Below, piece after piece: positions 18,851 to 27,415 of a stretch of 64,000 nucleotides of DNA (the stretch's first letter is position 1; each line of letters opens with the position of its first letter). Both the position numbers and the translations under genes were made by a program. The notes beneath the pieces are model-generated. The model did no database searches. It saw only the letters and a program-made list of their open reading frames with translations, and had not been told where the DNA came from. Source of the DNA: Curvibacter cyanobacteriorum. GTDB lineage: Bacteria > Pseudomonadota > Gammaproteobacteria > Burkholderiales > Burkholderiaceae_C. The stretch is from the NCBI RefSeq assembly GCF_028649475.1, contig NZ_JAQSIP010000001.1:248001-312000 (forward strand), read 5' to 3'.

Positions 18851-19936
18851 TTGCCCCCTTTGACCTTGAAGATCTCCACCTTCCCAGCCCAGGAACTGAG
18901 CGACGACCTGTACCGCCGCTGGCAGGCCGTGGCCGCCAGCCGCCCTGAGCTGGGCAGCCCGTTCTACCAACCCGGCTTTGCCCGCATCATCGCGCAGCAA
19001 GGCATCGACCTGCAACTGGCGGTGATCGAAGAGGGCGGACGCGAGCGGGGCTTCTTCCCGTTCCACCGCGACCGCTGGGGGCGCCTGTCTTCGGCGGGCT
19101 TGGTGCTCAATGATTACCACGGGGTGGTGCTCGAGCAGGGCATGGCGCTGGACGCCGAGGCGCTGTTGCGCGCCTGCCGCGGGCGCTATTTTGCGTTTGA
19201 TCACCTGCCGCTGAGCCAGGCCACTTTTGCGGACCATGTGCGCTTTGAAAGCCACTCTCCGGTGATGCACCTGGAGGGCGGCATCGAGGCCTACCGCCGA
19301 CGCCTGGCCGCCCGGGCGGGCAAGAATTCCGCGGGTATCTTTCAGTCGGTGGGCAATGCGCGGCGCCGCCTGGAACGGGACCATGGCCCCTTGCGGCTGG
19401 AATTGCAAAGCCGCGATCCCCGGGCGTTCCAACGCCTGATCGAGTTGAAATCGCAGCAGTTCCGCAGCACCACCGGCCTGGACCCGATGAGTTGGCCCTG
19501 GTTGCGCGGCAGCTTGGACCAGGTGTTTGAAACCGATGAGGGCCCGTTCGCGGGCCTGTTGTCGGTGCTGTACGCCGGCGACCAATTGGTGGCTTGCCAC
19601 CTGGGTTTGCGGCAGGCCGAGCAGTGCCACATCTGGTTCATCACCTACGACCCGGCGTTCTCGGCGTATTCGCCCGGACTCCTGTTGTTGATGGGCATGG
19701 CCGAGGCGGCGCAAGGCGCGGGTTTGACTTTGTTTGACCTCGGGCGTGGTACCCAGCCCTATAAATTGCGCTTTCAAACCGGCGCCATTCCCCTGGGCGA
19801 AGGCGCTGTTTCTCGGCCGGCTTGGTTGGCCCAGGCGGCCCTGGCCAAGACTGCCCAAAAACGCTGGTTGAAGACTACAATTTTGGGGCGGGTCTGGCGA
19901 TCGGGCAAAAGCCTGATCCACCGAAGTCCGTCTTGA
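18851..19936 (+). CDS. FemAB/BioF2-type GNAT acyltransferase-like protein
   Basis: A 361-residue protein of the FemAB-like GNAT group (PF13480 type) that is common in exopolysaccharide loci. It may acylate or aminoacylate a sugar or the lipid carrier intermediate. Visible features are the N-terminal SPFYQPGFARIIAQQ, a central basic helix FQSVGNARRRLERDHG, and the second GNAT half LLSVLYAGDQLVACHLGLRQ followed by FDLGRGTQPYKLRFQTG, a hallmark of this group. It begins with a TTG codon nine bases after the previous stop, and no better ATG start is present upstream of the conserved region. Its exact substrate is unknown. Confidence 0.75.
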   Translation: MPPLTLKISTFPAQELSDDLYRRWQAVAASRPELGSPFYQPGFARIIAQQGIDLQLAVIEEGGRERGFFPFHRDRWGRLSSAGLVLNDYHGVVLEQGMALDAEALLRACRGRYFAFDHLPLSQATFADHVRFESHSPVMHLEGGIEAYRRRLAARAGKNSAGIFQSVGNARRRLERDHGPLRLELQSRDPRAFQRLIELKSQQFRSTTGLDPMSWPWLRGSLDQVFETDEGPFAGLLSVLYAGDQLVACHLGLRQAEQCHIWFITYDPAFSAYSPGLLLLMGMAEAAQGAGLTLFDLGRGTQPYKLRFQTGAIPLGEGAVSRPAWLAQAALAKTAQKRWLKTTILGRVWRSGKSLIHRSPS

Positions 19937-20060
19937 GCCCGCTTGTCCGCCCTGTTGACCTCGGTGTTTTTGTCGATTTTTTGAACCCGGTGCATTTGAA
20001 GTGTCGACTTCCATTCAAAGCGCCGCTGAGAATCAAACGTCCATCCAGAGTGGCCATTGA

Positions 20061-21371
20061 ATGAATTTTTCGTTGTCTCGTCGGTTGGTGAAATCAGGGA
20101 GCGTGTTGGCACTGTGCTGGGGCCTTGCGCAGGGGCTCGTCTCGGCCGCGCCCCTGGTTTCCAATCTGCCTTTTGAGCTGGCCTGGGACACCCCCAACGC
20201 CAGCGGCGAGGCGGTCCCTCGGCCGGTGCGTGCGCCCGCGGTGCTGACCCCTGAGCCTGCGCCGATGTCCCCGCCCGCTGTCCGCCCTCGCCCCGCTGCG
20301 ACGGTGGCCAACCCGCCTGCGGCCCCGGCATCGCCTGTCGCTTCGGTGCCTTCTGCACCAGCCTCACCCACCCCGCGCGCTGGGGTCGCCCAGCCGGTCA
20401 AGCCGCTGGCGGCCAGCGCCGCCACGCCCACGCCCACACTGGCGCCGTTGGCCGGGCCCGCCACAGGCGCGACCACCGCCCCGATGGTGGCTCCAGTGGC
20501 CACCCCGGTGGCCCCGCCCGCCGTTGCGGCCCCGGCCGCTGCGCCCGTGCTGGCCCCCGAGGCCTTGGCCAGGTCCGCGCCTGCCCAAGCCGCTGCCCCG
20601 TTGGCGGCAGGCACGGCCGCGATCGGAGCGGGCGATGTGCTGCAGGTCACGGTGTTTGGCCAACCCGACATGTCCGCCGAGGTGTCGGTCACCGAAAGCG
20701 GTGAGGTGACCCTGCCCCTGATCGGCCTGATTCGCCTCGCGGGCTTGTCCTCGTCGGATGTCGAGAAGTTGGTGGCGCGCCGCCTGCGCGAGCGCGAGTT
20801 CCTGCTCAACCCCGAGGTCTCGGTCACGGTGCGGCAAAACCGCAGCCAGATGGTGTCGGTGCTCGGCGAGGTGGTGCGGCCGGGGCGTTACCCGATTCAG
20901 GGGCGCTTCACGGTGCTGGACCTGCTGGCCACGGCCGGTGGCCTGACCCCCAAGGCCGACGCGGTGGTGTTTTTGCTGCGCAAGAGCGACGAGCGCGCCT
21001 CGGGCGGCGGTACCGGCGCGGGCGCGGAAGCCCAGCGTGTGCGCATCCCGATCCGGCTGGACCGCGTCAACCAACCCGACCGCAGTTCGCTGGACCTGGT
21101 GCTGAGCAACGACGACATGGTCTATGTGGGCCAGCAGAAGTTTTTCTACATCCTGGGCGAGGTGCGCCGACCCGGCAGCTACCCCATGGAGCCCGACCTC
21201 AACGTGATGCGCGCACTGTCGATCAGCGGTGGCGTGACGGAGCGCGGTTCGATGAACCGCATCAACATTCACCGCCAGGCCGACGCCCCGAACGGGCGTG
21301 AACTGGCCCCACGCCTCACGGATGCCGTGATGGAGGGCGATGTGATTTACGTGAAAGAACGCATCTTCTGA
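20061..21371 (+). CDS. Polysaccharide export protein (Wza-like, SLBB)
   Basis: Outer-membrane/periplasmic export component for exopolysaccharide. The 436-residue product has an N-terminal signal peptide (cleavage likely after LVSAA), then an unusually long Ala/Pro-rich stretch at about residues 45-180. The PES domain follows (IGAGDVLQVTVFGQPDMSAEV), then two SLBB repeats (VSVLGEVVRPGRYPIQGRF and FYILGEVRRPGSYPMEPDL). No canonical lipobox is seen (LALC), so it is probably not a standard Wza lipoprotein. It precedes the chain-length protein by 25 bases, consistent with an operon. The linker may span periplasm or peptidoglycan (inference). Confidence 0.9.
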   Translation: MNFSLSRRLVKSGSVLALCWGLAQGLVSAAPLVSNLPFELAWDTPNASGEAVPRPVRAPAVLTPEPAPMSPPAVRPRPAATVANPPAAPASPVASVPSAPASPTPRAGVAQPVKPLAASAATPTPTLAPLAGPATGATTAPMVAPVATPVAPPAVAAPAAAPVLAPEALARSAPAQAAAPLAAGTAAIGAGDVLQVTVFGQPDMSAEVSVTESGEVTLPLIGLIRLAGLSSSDVEKLVARRLREREFLLNPEVSVTVRQNRSQMVSVLGEVVRPGRYPIQGRFTVLDLLATAGGLTPKADAVVFLLRKSDERASGGGTGAGAEAQRVRIPIRLDRVNQPDRSSLDLVLSNDDMVYVGQQKFFYILGEVRRPGSYPMEPDLNVMRALSISGGVTERGSMNRINIHRQADAPNGRELAPRLTDAVMEGDVIYVKERIF

Positions 21372-21396
21372 TGCCCCGGCCTGACCCGAACACGCG

Positions 21397-22752
21397 ATGA
21401 ACCATTTTCCGGTTGGACTGACCCTGAACCAGCTGGGGGCCATGCTGAAGTTTCGTCTGCCGACGATCTTCCTGGTCACCCTGGTGACCATGCTCGCCAC
21501 GGCCACGGCGGTGCTGCTGATCCCCAAGACTTACACCTCGTCGGCCGAGCTGTTCATTGAGTACCGCGTCAACGACCCCATCAGCGGGCGTCAGTTCCCG
21601 GCCATGCTCGACGAAAGCTACCTGCTGACCCAGGTGGACATCATCCGCAGCAACGAAGTGATTGACCGGGTGATTGACACGCTGCGCCTGATGGACAAAC
21701 CCGGCGCCGAGAAAAGCCGCCAGCTGCTGCGCGAGCGCCTGAGCAAGAACATCGAGATCCAGTTGCGCCGCTCGAGCCGCATTGTCGAGCTGCAGTACTC
21801 CGACCTGTCCTCCGAGGGCGCGCGCGACTTTCTCGACGCGCTGATCAAAGCCTACATGGACATCAACGTCGAGATCAGCGTGGCCCCGGCGCGGGCCCGG
21901 CTGGAGCAATACAACGCCCAGCTCAAGCTGCTGCGCGAAGAGATCGACGGCATCCAGAACAAGCTTACCGAGTACCAGCAGAAGGCCCAGATCGTCGACA
22001 CCGACGAGCGCCTGGACAACCGCTCGCGCCAGCTCGGCGAGCTGTCTACCAAGCAGCTGCTGCTGCGCACCCAGCGCCAGGAGTTCGAGGCCCGCATGCG
22101 GGCCCTCGACGTGATGATCAACTCGGGCAACGAGGTGCCTGAGGTGCCTGAAATCGCCCAGCAGCCGCGGGTGGCCGAACTCAAGTTGCGCCTGTCGGAC
22201 CTGGAGCGTCGCATCGGTGACCTGTCCGCCACCTACGGCAAGATGCACCCCAAACTGGTGGCCCTGCAAGACGAGCGCGCCGTGCTGGTCGAACGCCTCA
22301 AGCGCGAGGCCAAGGCCGCTTTGCAGGGCATCCGCCTGGAGGGCATGCGGCTGGCCGACCAGGAGCGCGCCCTGGGCCGCAGCATGGACGAGCAACAGCG
22401 CTCGGTGCTCGAAGCCAAGCGCCACCGCGACGTCATCAGCTCTTACCAGCGCCAACTCGAAAGCGCCCAGCGCGTCTACAACACCGCGGTCGCCAAATAC
22501 GACGAAATCCTGATGCTGGGCACCGTCAACGGCACCAGCCTGTCGGTGCTGCGCAAGGCCGAAGCCCCGCTCAAGCACGCCAAGCCGCAGATCACCAAGA
22601 GCGTGCTGATGTCGATCCTGGTGGGCCTGGTGCTGGGCCTGGGCTTGTCCTTCCTGCTTGAAATCGCCGTGCGGCGCCTGCGCTGCCTGGAAGACATGGA
22701 GCGCGGCCTGGGCCTGCGCCTGTTCGGCCAGATTGGCAAGTCCACGGTCTGA
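21397..22752 (+). CDS. Chain-length determinant protein (EpsF-like Wzz family)
   Basis: Inner-membrane co-polymerase that sets polysaccharide chain length. The 451-residue protein has the expected topology: TM1 near residues 20-45 (LPTIFLVTLVTMLATATAVLLI), a large periplasmic region with long coiled coil at about residues 160-385, and TM2 near 405-430 (SVLMSILVGLVLGLGLSFLLE). The Wzz N-terminal domain includes YTSSAELFIEYRVNDPISGRQFP, close to EpsF proteins of betaproteobacterial EPS operons. There is no fused kinase domain; the kinase is the next gene, six bases downstream. Confidence 0.9.
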   Translation: MNHFPVGLTLNQLGAMLKFRLPTIFLVTLVTMLATATAVLLIPKTYTSSAELFIEYRVNDPISGRQFPAMLDESYLLTQVDIIRSNEVIDRVIDTLRLMDKPGAEKSRQLLRERLSKNIEIQLRRSSRIVELQYSDLSSEGARDFLDALIKAYMDINVEISVAPARARLEQYNAQLKLLREEIDGIQNKLTEYQQKAQIVDTDERLDNRSRQLGELSTKQLLLRTQRQEFEARMRALDVMINSGNEVPEVPEIAQQPRVAELKLRLSDLERRIGDLSATYGKMHPKLVALQDERAVLVERLKREAKAALQGIRLEGMRLADQERALGRSMDEQQRSVLEAKRHRDVISSYQRQLESAQRVYNTAVAKYDEILMLGTVNGTSLSVLRKAEAPLKHAKPQITKSVLMSILVGLVLGLGLSFLLEIAVRRLRCLEDMERGLGLRLFGQIGKSTV

Positions 22753-22757
22753 ATCCC

Positions 22758-23735
22758 ATGAAATTTGAACCTTTACTCGAGTCGCAGGCTGCCCCGGTGC
22801 CCCCGGTGATGAGCAGCGACCGCATGGGCGAGCTGTTCATCCAGTCGGGCCGCCTGACACGGGCCCAGGTGGATCAGATCATCCAGTTGCAGGACCAGTC
22901 GCAGCTGCGTTTTGGCGAGGCCGCCGTTCGCCTGCAGTTGCTCAGCGAAGGCGAGATCCAGGCCGTACTGGCCCAGCAGTTCAACTACGTCACGGCGTCC
23001 GATCTGCGCCTCGGCCAGGACCCGGGTTGCCCGCTGCCCATCGCCAACGCGCCCTACAGCCCCGAGGCCGAGGCGATCCGCCGCATCCGCTCCGAGCTGC
23101 TGCTGGAAGGGCGTGATCTGAGCCCATTGCAGGTGGCGGTGGTCAGCCCGGGCTCGGGGGAGGGACGCACCTACCTGGCGGCCAACCTGGCGTTTTCATT
23201 TGCCCAGGTGGGCAAGCGCACCCTGCTGATCGATGCCGATTTCCGCTCGCCCAAGGTGCACGGTTACTTCAGCATGAACAACAAGAAGGGCCTGTCGGGC
23301 GTGCTGTCCGGGCGCAGTGCCATCACCCTCGATGTGATGACCATGGTGCTGCCCAACCTGTACGTGCTGCCCGCGGGGCCGCTGCCGCCGAACCCGCTCG
23401 AAATCCTGCAGGACCCCAACCTGTCGAAGTTGATCCAGCAACTGTCCCACGACCTCGATGTGGTGGTGGTGGACACGCCCGCCTCGATGGACTCGTCGGA
23501 CGGCAAGGTGATTGCGCGCCAGGTGGGCGCCGCGCTGGTGGTGGGGCGTGAGCACCACACCCGCATCGCCGAACTGCGCGAGACGGTGGAGGCCCTGCAG
23601 TCGGTGGGCGTGCGGGTGTTTGGCACGGTCTACAACCGCTACGACGCGCGGTATGCCGCCGGGACCACCACGGTCCGCGGTCTGCGTTGGTGGCCTGCGG
23701 CCTGGCGCTGGCCGTTTCGCCGCGCACCGCGCTAG
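22758..23735 (+). CDS. EpsG-like BY-kinase/ParA-type ATPase with MshEN-like N-domain
   Basis: Cytoplasmic ATPase partner of the chain-length protein. Residues about 20-85 resemble the MshEN/GspE N-terminal fold (MGELFIQSGRLTRAQVDQII ... LLSEGEIQAVLAQQFNY). The C-terminal half is a BY-kinase P-loop domain with Walker A' TLLIDADFRSP and Walker B VVVVDTPA. The Walker A reads SPGSGEGRTY, with Arg where the usual kinase has Lys; I recall this as common in EpsG proteins but could not check. The C-terminus lacks a tyrosine cluster and ends in a basic, Trp-rich tail. Length 325 aa. It follows the Wzz gene by six bases and is certainly co-transcribed with it. Confidence 0.85.
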   Translation: MKFEPLLESQAAPVPPVMSSDRMGELFIQSGRLTRAQVDQIIQLQDQSQLRFGEAAVRLQLLSEGEIQAVLAQQFNYVTASDLRLGQDPGCPLPIANAPYSPEAEAIRRIRSELLLEGRDLSPLQVAVVSPGSGEGRTYLAANLAFSFAQVGKRTLLIDADFRSPKVHGYFSMNNKKGLSGVLSGRSAITLDVMTMVLPNLYVLPAGPLPPNPLEILQDPNLSKLIQQLSHDLDVVVVDTPASMDSSDGKVIARQVGAALVVGREHHTRIAELRETVEALQSVGVRVFGTVYNRYDARYAAGTTTVRGLRWWPAAWRWPFRRAPR

Positions 23736-23747
23736 CAGGGTGGCGGC

Positions 23748-25019
23748 TTGTCGGGAAAGCCTTTCTGGACCCATTCGCTGCTGTCCATCGTTGATCAGGT
23801 GCTGCTCAGTGGCCTGAACTTCGCGGTGGGCATGTGCCTGATTCGCTTCGGTACCAAGAGCGACTACGGCCTTTACTCGCAACTTTTTGCCGCTGGTTTG
23901 CTGGCGGTCGGCGTGCTCGAGGCCCTGATCGGCAGCCCGTTGACCACGCTGGCGCCCCAGATGAGCGCGGCCCAGCAGGCGGTGGCTATCCGGCGCCTGC
24001 TGCGTTTCCAGGCCCTGGGCGGTGCCCTCTTGGGGGGCCTCATGGGGGCCGGCTCGGCCTGGGTGGTGGCCACCCAGGTGCCCGAGGTGTCGGCCTGGCC
24101 GGTGGGGCTGGCCTTTGCGCTGTTCATTGTCGCCACCACCTTGCGCGAGTACCGGCGCACCGTGTGGTTCATCCAGGCGGACCTGCCCAGCCTGCTGCGC
24201 AGCGACGGGGTGTACGTGCTCACCGCGCTGGCCGGGGGCGGCCTGTTGATCCTGACCGATCAGGCCAATGCCGCCCACGTGCTGCTCACCCTCAGCGTGG
24301 CGCATGGCCTGGCCTGGTGGGCGGGCCGCGCCCCAGCCCCGGTGCCCCCGGACACCGCCCCCGAGCCCTGGCGCCACACCTTGGCCCAGATCTGGGACAA
24401 GGGCCGTTGGGCGGTGCCGGGCACGGCCGTGGGCTGGCTGGGCAACTACAGCTTTCTGTACCTCGCGTCGGCCCTGTCCGGCGTCGAGGCCGCGGCCGAG
24501 GTCAGCGCCTCGCGCCTCTTGCTGGTGCCGGTGGGCCTGATGGTGGTGGCCTGGTCACGCGTGGCCCGGCCGGTGGCGGGGCGCTTGATCCACGCGCGCG
24601 ACTGGTCCGGGCTGAACCGCCTGGGCTGGCGTTCGCTGGGCGCCATTGAGCTGCTCTCCCTGGCCTACATCGGTGTGCTGTTGCTGGGCCTGCCCTGGCT
24701 GCAAACCCATGTGCTGGGGGCCAAGTACCAGGGCATCAACACCCTGGTGCTGGCCTGGGGGGGCTACTTTGTGGTCAGTGTGGCGCGCACCATTGCCACC
24801 ACCTGGCTGGTCAGCATCGGGGCGTTCCGTCAGTTGTTCATCGAAGGCGCGGTGGTGGTGGTGGTCATGCTCGCGGTGGCCAGCCTGTTGATCCCGCGCT
24901 GGGGGGCCTTGGGGGCGGTGCTGGCCCTGATCGTGATGGAGACGGTGGATACCGTGCTGCTGCTGGTCTTGCTGCGCCTGCAACGCCAGCGTTTGAACCG
25001 GGAGGCGGTCCATGGCTGA
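23748..25019 (+). CDS. Polysaccharide flippase-like membrane protein (Wzx/MOP type)
   Basis: A 423-residue multi-span membrane protein, about twelve hydrophobic segments, resembling MOP-superfamily flippases that move lipid-linked oligosaccharide across the inner membrane. The N-terminal SLLSIVDQVLLSGLNFAVGMCLIRFG is typical of this group. It starts with TTG at 23748, with AGGG eight bases upstream and 12 bases after the kinase stop. It overlaps the following glycosyltransferase by eight bases. Assignment to Wzx rests on topology and locus rather than on a strong motif. Confidence 0.78.
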   Translation: MSGKPFWTHSLLSIVDQVLLSGLNFAVGMCLIRFGTKSDYGLYSQLFAAGLLAVGVLEALIGSPLTTLAPQMSAAQQAVAIRRLLRFQALGGALLGGLMGAGSAWVVATQVPEVSAWPVGLAFALFIVATTLREYRRTVWFIQADLPSLLRSDGVYVLTALAGGGLLILTDQANAAHVLLTLSVAHGLAWWAGRAPAPVPPDTAPEPWRHTLAQIWDKGRWAVPGTAVGWLGNYSFLYLASALSGVEAAAEVSASRLLLVPVGLMVVAWSRVARPVAGRLIHARDWSGLNRLGWRSLGAIELLSLAYIGVLLLGLPWLQTHVLGAKYQGINTLVLAWGGYFVVSVARTIATTWLVSIGAFRQLFIEGAVVVVVMLAVASLLIPRWGALGAVLALIVMETVDTVLLLVLLRLQRQRLNREAVHG

Positions 25020-25917
25020 CATCAGCGTCTGCGTTTGCACCTTCCGCCGGCCCCAGATGCTGGACGCCTTGCTGCACCGTTTGGCGCAGCAACAGTGCGC
25101 CCCCCGCGAGATCGTGGTGGTCGACAACGACCCGGCGCACAGCGCCAGGCCGGTGCTGCAAGCGTGGTCGCAGCGCCTGCCGTTGCGCACTGTGCATGTG
25201 CCGCAACCCAACATCGCCGAGGCCCGCAATGCCGCCGTGGCCCAGGCCCGTGGCGAGTGGCTGGCCTTCATTGACGACGACGAAGAGCCCGGTCCCGACT
25301 GGCTGGCCCTGCTGGTCCAGACCCAGGCGGCGACCGGCGCCGATGGGGTGATGGCGCCGGTGCTCGCGCGTTACACCGAGGCAACGCCCGACTGGATGCG
25401 CGAGGGCGGTTTTTTCGAGCGCCGCCGCTTTGCCACGGGCACCCCGATCTACACCGAGGATTCGCGCACCGGCAACGTGCTGCTGCGGGCGTCGATGGTG
25501 CGCTCGCTGGCGGGCCCGTTTGACCCGGACTTTGGCCGCTCTGGCGGCGAAGACACCCTGTTCTTTTCGCTGCTGCACCGCGCGGGCCACCGTTTTGTTT
25601 GGTGCGATGAGGCCACGGTCAGTGAAGAGGTGCCCGCCGACCGCGCCCGCCCGGGCTGGATCCTGCGCCGGGCCTACCGCGGTGCGCAGACCTTTGTGCG
25701 GGTGGAGCTTTACCCCCTGGCGGGCCTGCGCCGCGGCCTGCGCGCCCTGGGCCTGGGGGCCCGGGCCCTGGTGCAATTGGGCGTGTCCTTGTTGCTGGCG
25801 CTGGGGCACTGGCCGCGCTCGCGGGTGCGGGCGTTTTTCTGGCTGCGCACGGCCTGTGCGCAGTGCGGCAAGCTCAGTGCCCTGGCGGGCGCTCGCTATT
25901 TGGAGTACCGGGCCTGA
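25012..25917 (+). CDS. Glycosyltransferase family 2
   Basis: A 301-residue GT-A glycosyltransferase that probably adds a sugar to the growing EPS repeat on the cytoplasmic face. Typical GT2 elements are the N-terminal SVCVCTFRRPQML, VVVDNDPA, the donor-metal motif FIDDDEEPGPDW (DXD) and the acceptor-side GGEDTLFF with the catalytic ED. Hydrophobic stretches near the C-terminus (ALVQLGVSLLLALG) suggest membrane association. It overlaps the flippase by eight bases. Its 3' end overlaps the convergent polymerase gene by 44 bases, an unusual tail-to-tail overlap. Confidence 0.9.
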   Translation: MADISVCVCTFRRPQMLDALLHRLAQQQCAPREIVVVDNDPAHSARPVLQAWSQRLPLRTVHVPQPNIAEARNAAVAQARGEWLAFIDDDEEPGPDWLALLVQTQAATGADGVMAPVLARYTEATPDWMREGGFFERRRFATGTPIYTEDSRTGNVLLRASMVRSLAGPFDPDFGRSGGEDTLFFSLLHRAGHRFVWCDEATVSEEVPADRARPGWILRRAYRGAQTFVRVELYPLAGLRRGLRALGLGARALVQLGVSLLLALGHWPRSRVRAFFWLRTACAQCGKLSALAGARYLEYRA

Positions 25918-27367
25918 AGCCGTTCTGCGCCGCCCAGGCGGTTGGCGCGGGGCCTGGGCCTGGGCTCGGGGCCGTGGCAGGGCGCCCCAGCAGGGCGGCC
26001 TGTTGGTGGCGGCGCAACGAGCTGTTGACCGCGATCGAGGAGAAGATCACCAGGATCGCGAGGAAGTTGACCCCGCGCAGGAACGAGCTTTCGGTGGCGT
26101 TGTGCACCAGGATCACCGCGATCAGCGCCCCATGGAACGCGGCCTCGCTGGCGTCAAAGCGGGACAGTCGGTACAGGCTCAGCAGGTGGTAGACGAGGAA
26201 GCCCGTGAACAGCAGCAGGCCCATGCCCCCCAGCTCGTTGAGCACGTCGAGGTAGCCGTTGTGGGCCTGGAACGGCACCCAGTACATGTGGTCGATGATG
26301 GGCTGTGAGGCACTGCCCTTGCCGAGCCAGAACGCACCGTAGCCGATGCCTTGCCAGCGGTGGCGGTCAATTTCCTGCAGCACCAGGTCCCAGATCTCGA
26401 AGCGACCGCTGATGTCGGTGCTCTTGCCCAGCAGATCGGCGACGGGCTTGAAGAACTCGTCCCAGGTCGGCAGCCGGCCCTGCACCACATAGAGCGCATG
26501 CAGGTAGACCACCAGCAGGCAGGCCAACACCACCAGCACCCGGCTGGTGACAAACTCGCTGGCCACGTACTTCCAGCGGAACAGCAGAAAGAAGCCAATC
26601 CCCATCACCGTCACCAACAAGCTGGTGGTGCTCTTGGACATCACGAGGTTGACACCACAAAAGCCCAGCATCAGCACGAACAGCAGCGCGCTGAGCCGCG
26701 TCTTGGGGGTGCAGAACAGGGCCACCCAGGCCATCGCGGCAAAGGCGTTCAGGATGCCGTAGTTGTTCTTTTGGTCGGTCACGCCGCGCCAGGCACCGCC
26801 TTGCCAGGCCCCGTTGGCGATGCCGGTGTATTCGATCGCGATGTCCGGGATCAGCACCACCGCGAACAGCGACGCCACCTGGAACAGCAGCAGCGTGCCC
26901 ACGGTCAGCTTGAGCCAGCGGGTGTGGCTCATCTCGCTGACCTGAAAGGCCACGCCAATCATCAGCAGGCCGCCGAACTGGATGACCTTTTTCATCGTCA
27001 CCAGCGGCAGCAGTGACCAGCTGATGTTGAGCAGGCAGTAGACGAACAGGGCAAGCAAAAAGGGGTTGAGCCCGCTGACCACCGCCTGGAAGCGCAGGAA
27101 GCGGCGCAGGCACACCACCCCCGCAATCAGGAACAGGCTGCTCCACTGCAACTGGATGATGAAGTTGCCGTCACGCAGGTTGGCTTCGCCTTCGTTGCCA
27201 AAGTCCCAGGACAGACCGGCCGGCAGCAAAGCCCAGGACAGGCTCAGCACCATCAACAGACTGGTCAGCCAGTGCTCCAGCCCGCGTTCCGCCAGCGAGT
27301 CGGGCCCCAGGGGGCGCGCGCTGTTGGGCGCCTGGGGCGCAGAGGGGTCCGGGAAGAGGGCGGCCAT
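25874..27367 (-). CDS. O-antigen ligase/polymerase family membrane protein (Wzy-like)
   Basis: A 497-residue polytopic protein with about eleven membrane segments and a Wzy_C-type periplasmic loop: GRFEIWDLVLQEID, then QGIGYGAFWLG and FQAHNGYLDVLNELGGMGLLL, the usual Arg/His signature. It probably polymerises or ligates EPS repeat units at the periplasmic face. It is encoded opposite to the surrounding EPS genes. Its last 40 or so residues are a low-complexity Pro/Gly-rich tail translated from the complement of the GT2 gene's 3' end, suggesting loss of the original stop at a rearrangement point (inference). Confidence 0.88.
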   Translation of the reverse strand: MAALFPDPSAPQAPNSARPLGPDSLAERGLEHWLTSLLMVLSLSWALLPAGLSWDFGNEGEANLRDGNFIIQLQWSSLFLIAGVVCLRRFLRFQAVVSGLNPFLLALFVYCLLNISWSLLPLVTMKKVIQFGGLLMIGVAFQVSEMSHTRWLKLTVGTLLLFQVASLFAVVLIPDIAIEYTGIANGAWQGGAWRGVTDQKNNYGILNAFAAMAWVALFCTPKTRLSALLFVLMLGFCGVNLVMSKSTTSLLVTVMGIGFFLLFRWKYVASEFVTSRVLVVLACLLVVYLHALYVVQGRLPTWDEFFKPVADLLGKSTDISGRFEIWDLVLQEIDRHRWQGIGYGAFWLGKGSASQPIIDHMYWVPFQAHNGYLDVLNELGGMGLLLFTGFLVYHLLSLYRLSRFDASEAAFHGALIAVILVHNATESSFLRGVNFLAILVIFSSIAVNSSLRRHQQAALLGRPATAPSPGPGPAPTAWAAQNGFRPGTPNSERPPGH

Positions 27368-27415
27368 GTCAGAAAGAGGGCGTGGCGGTCAGGCGGTGGG
27401 CAGCGCTGGGGCGGC

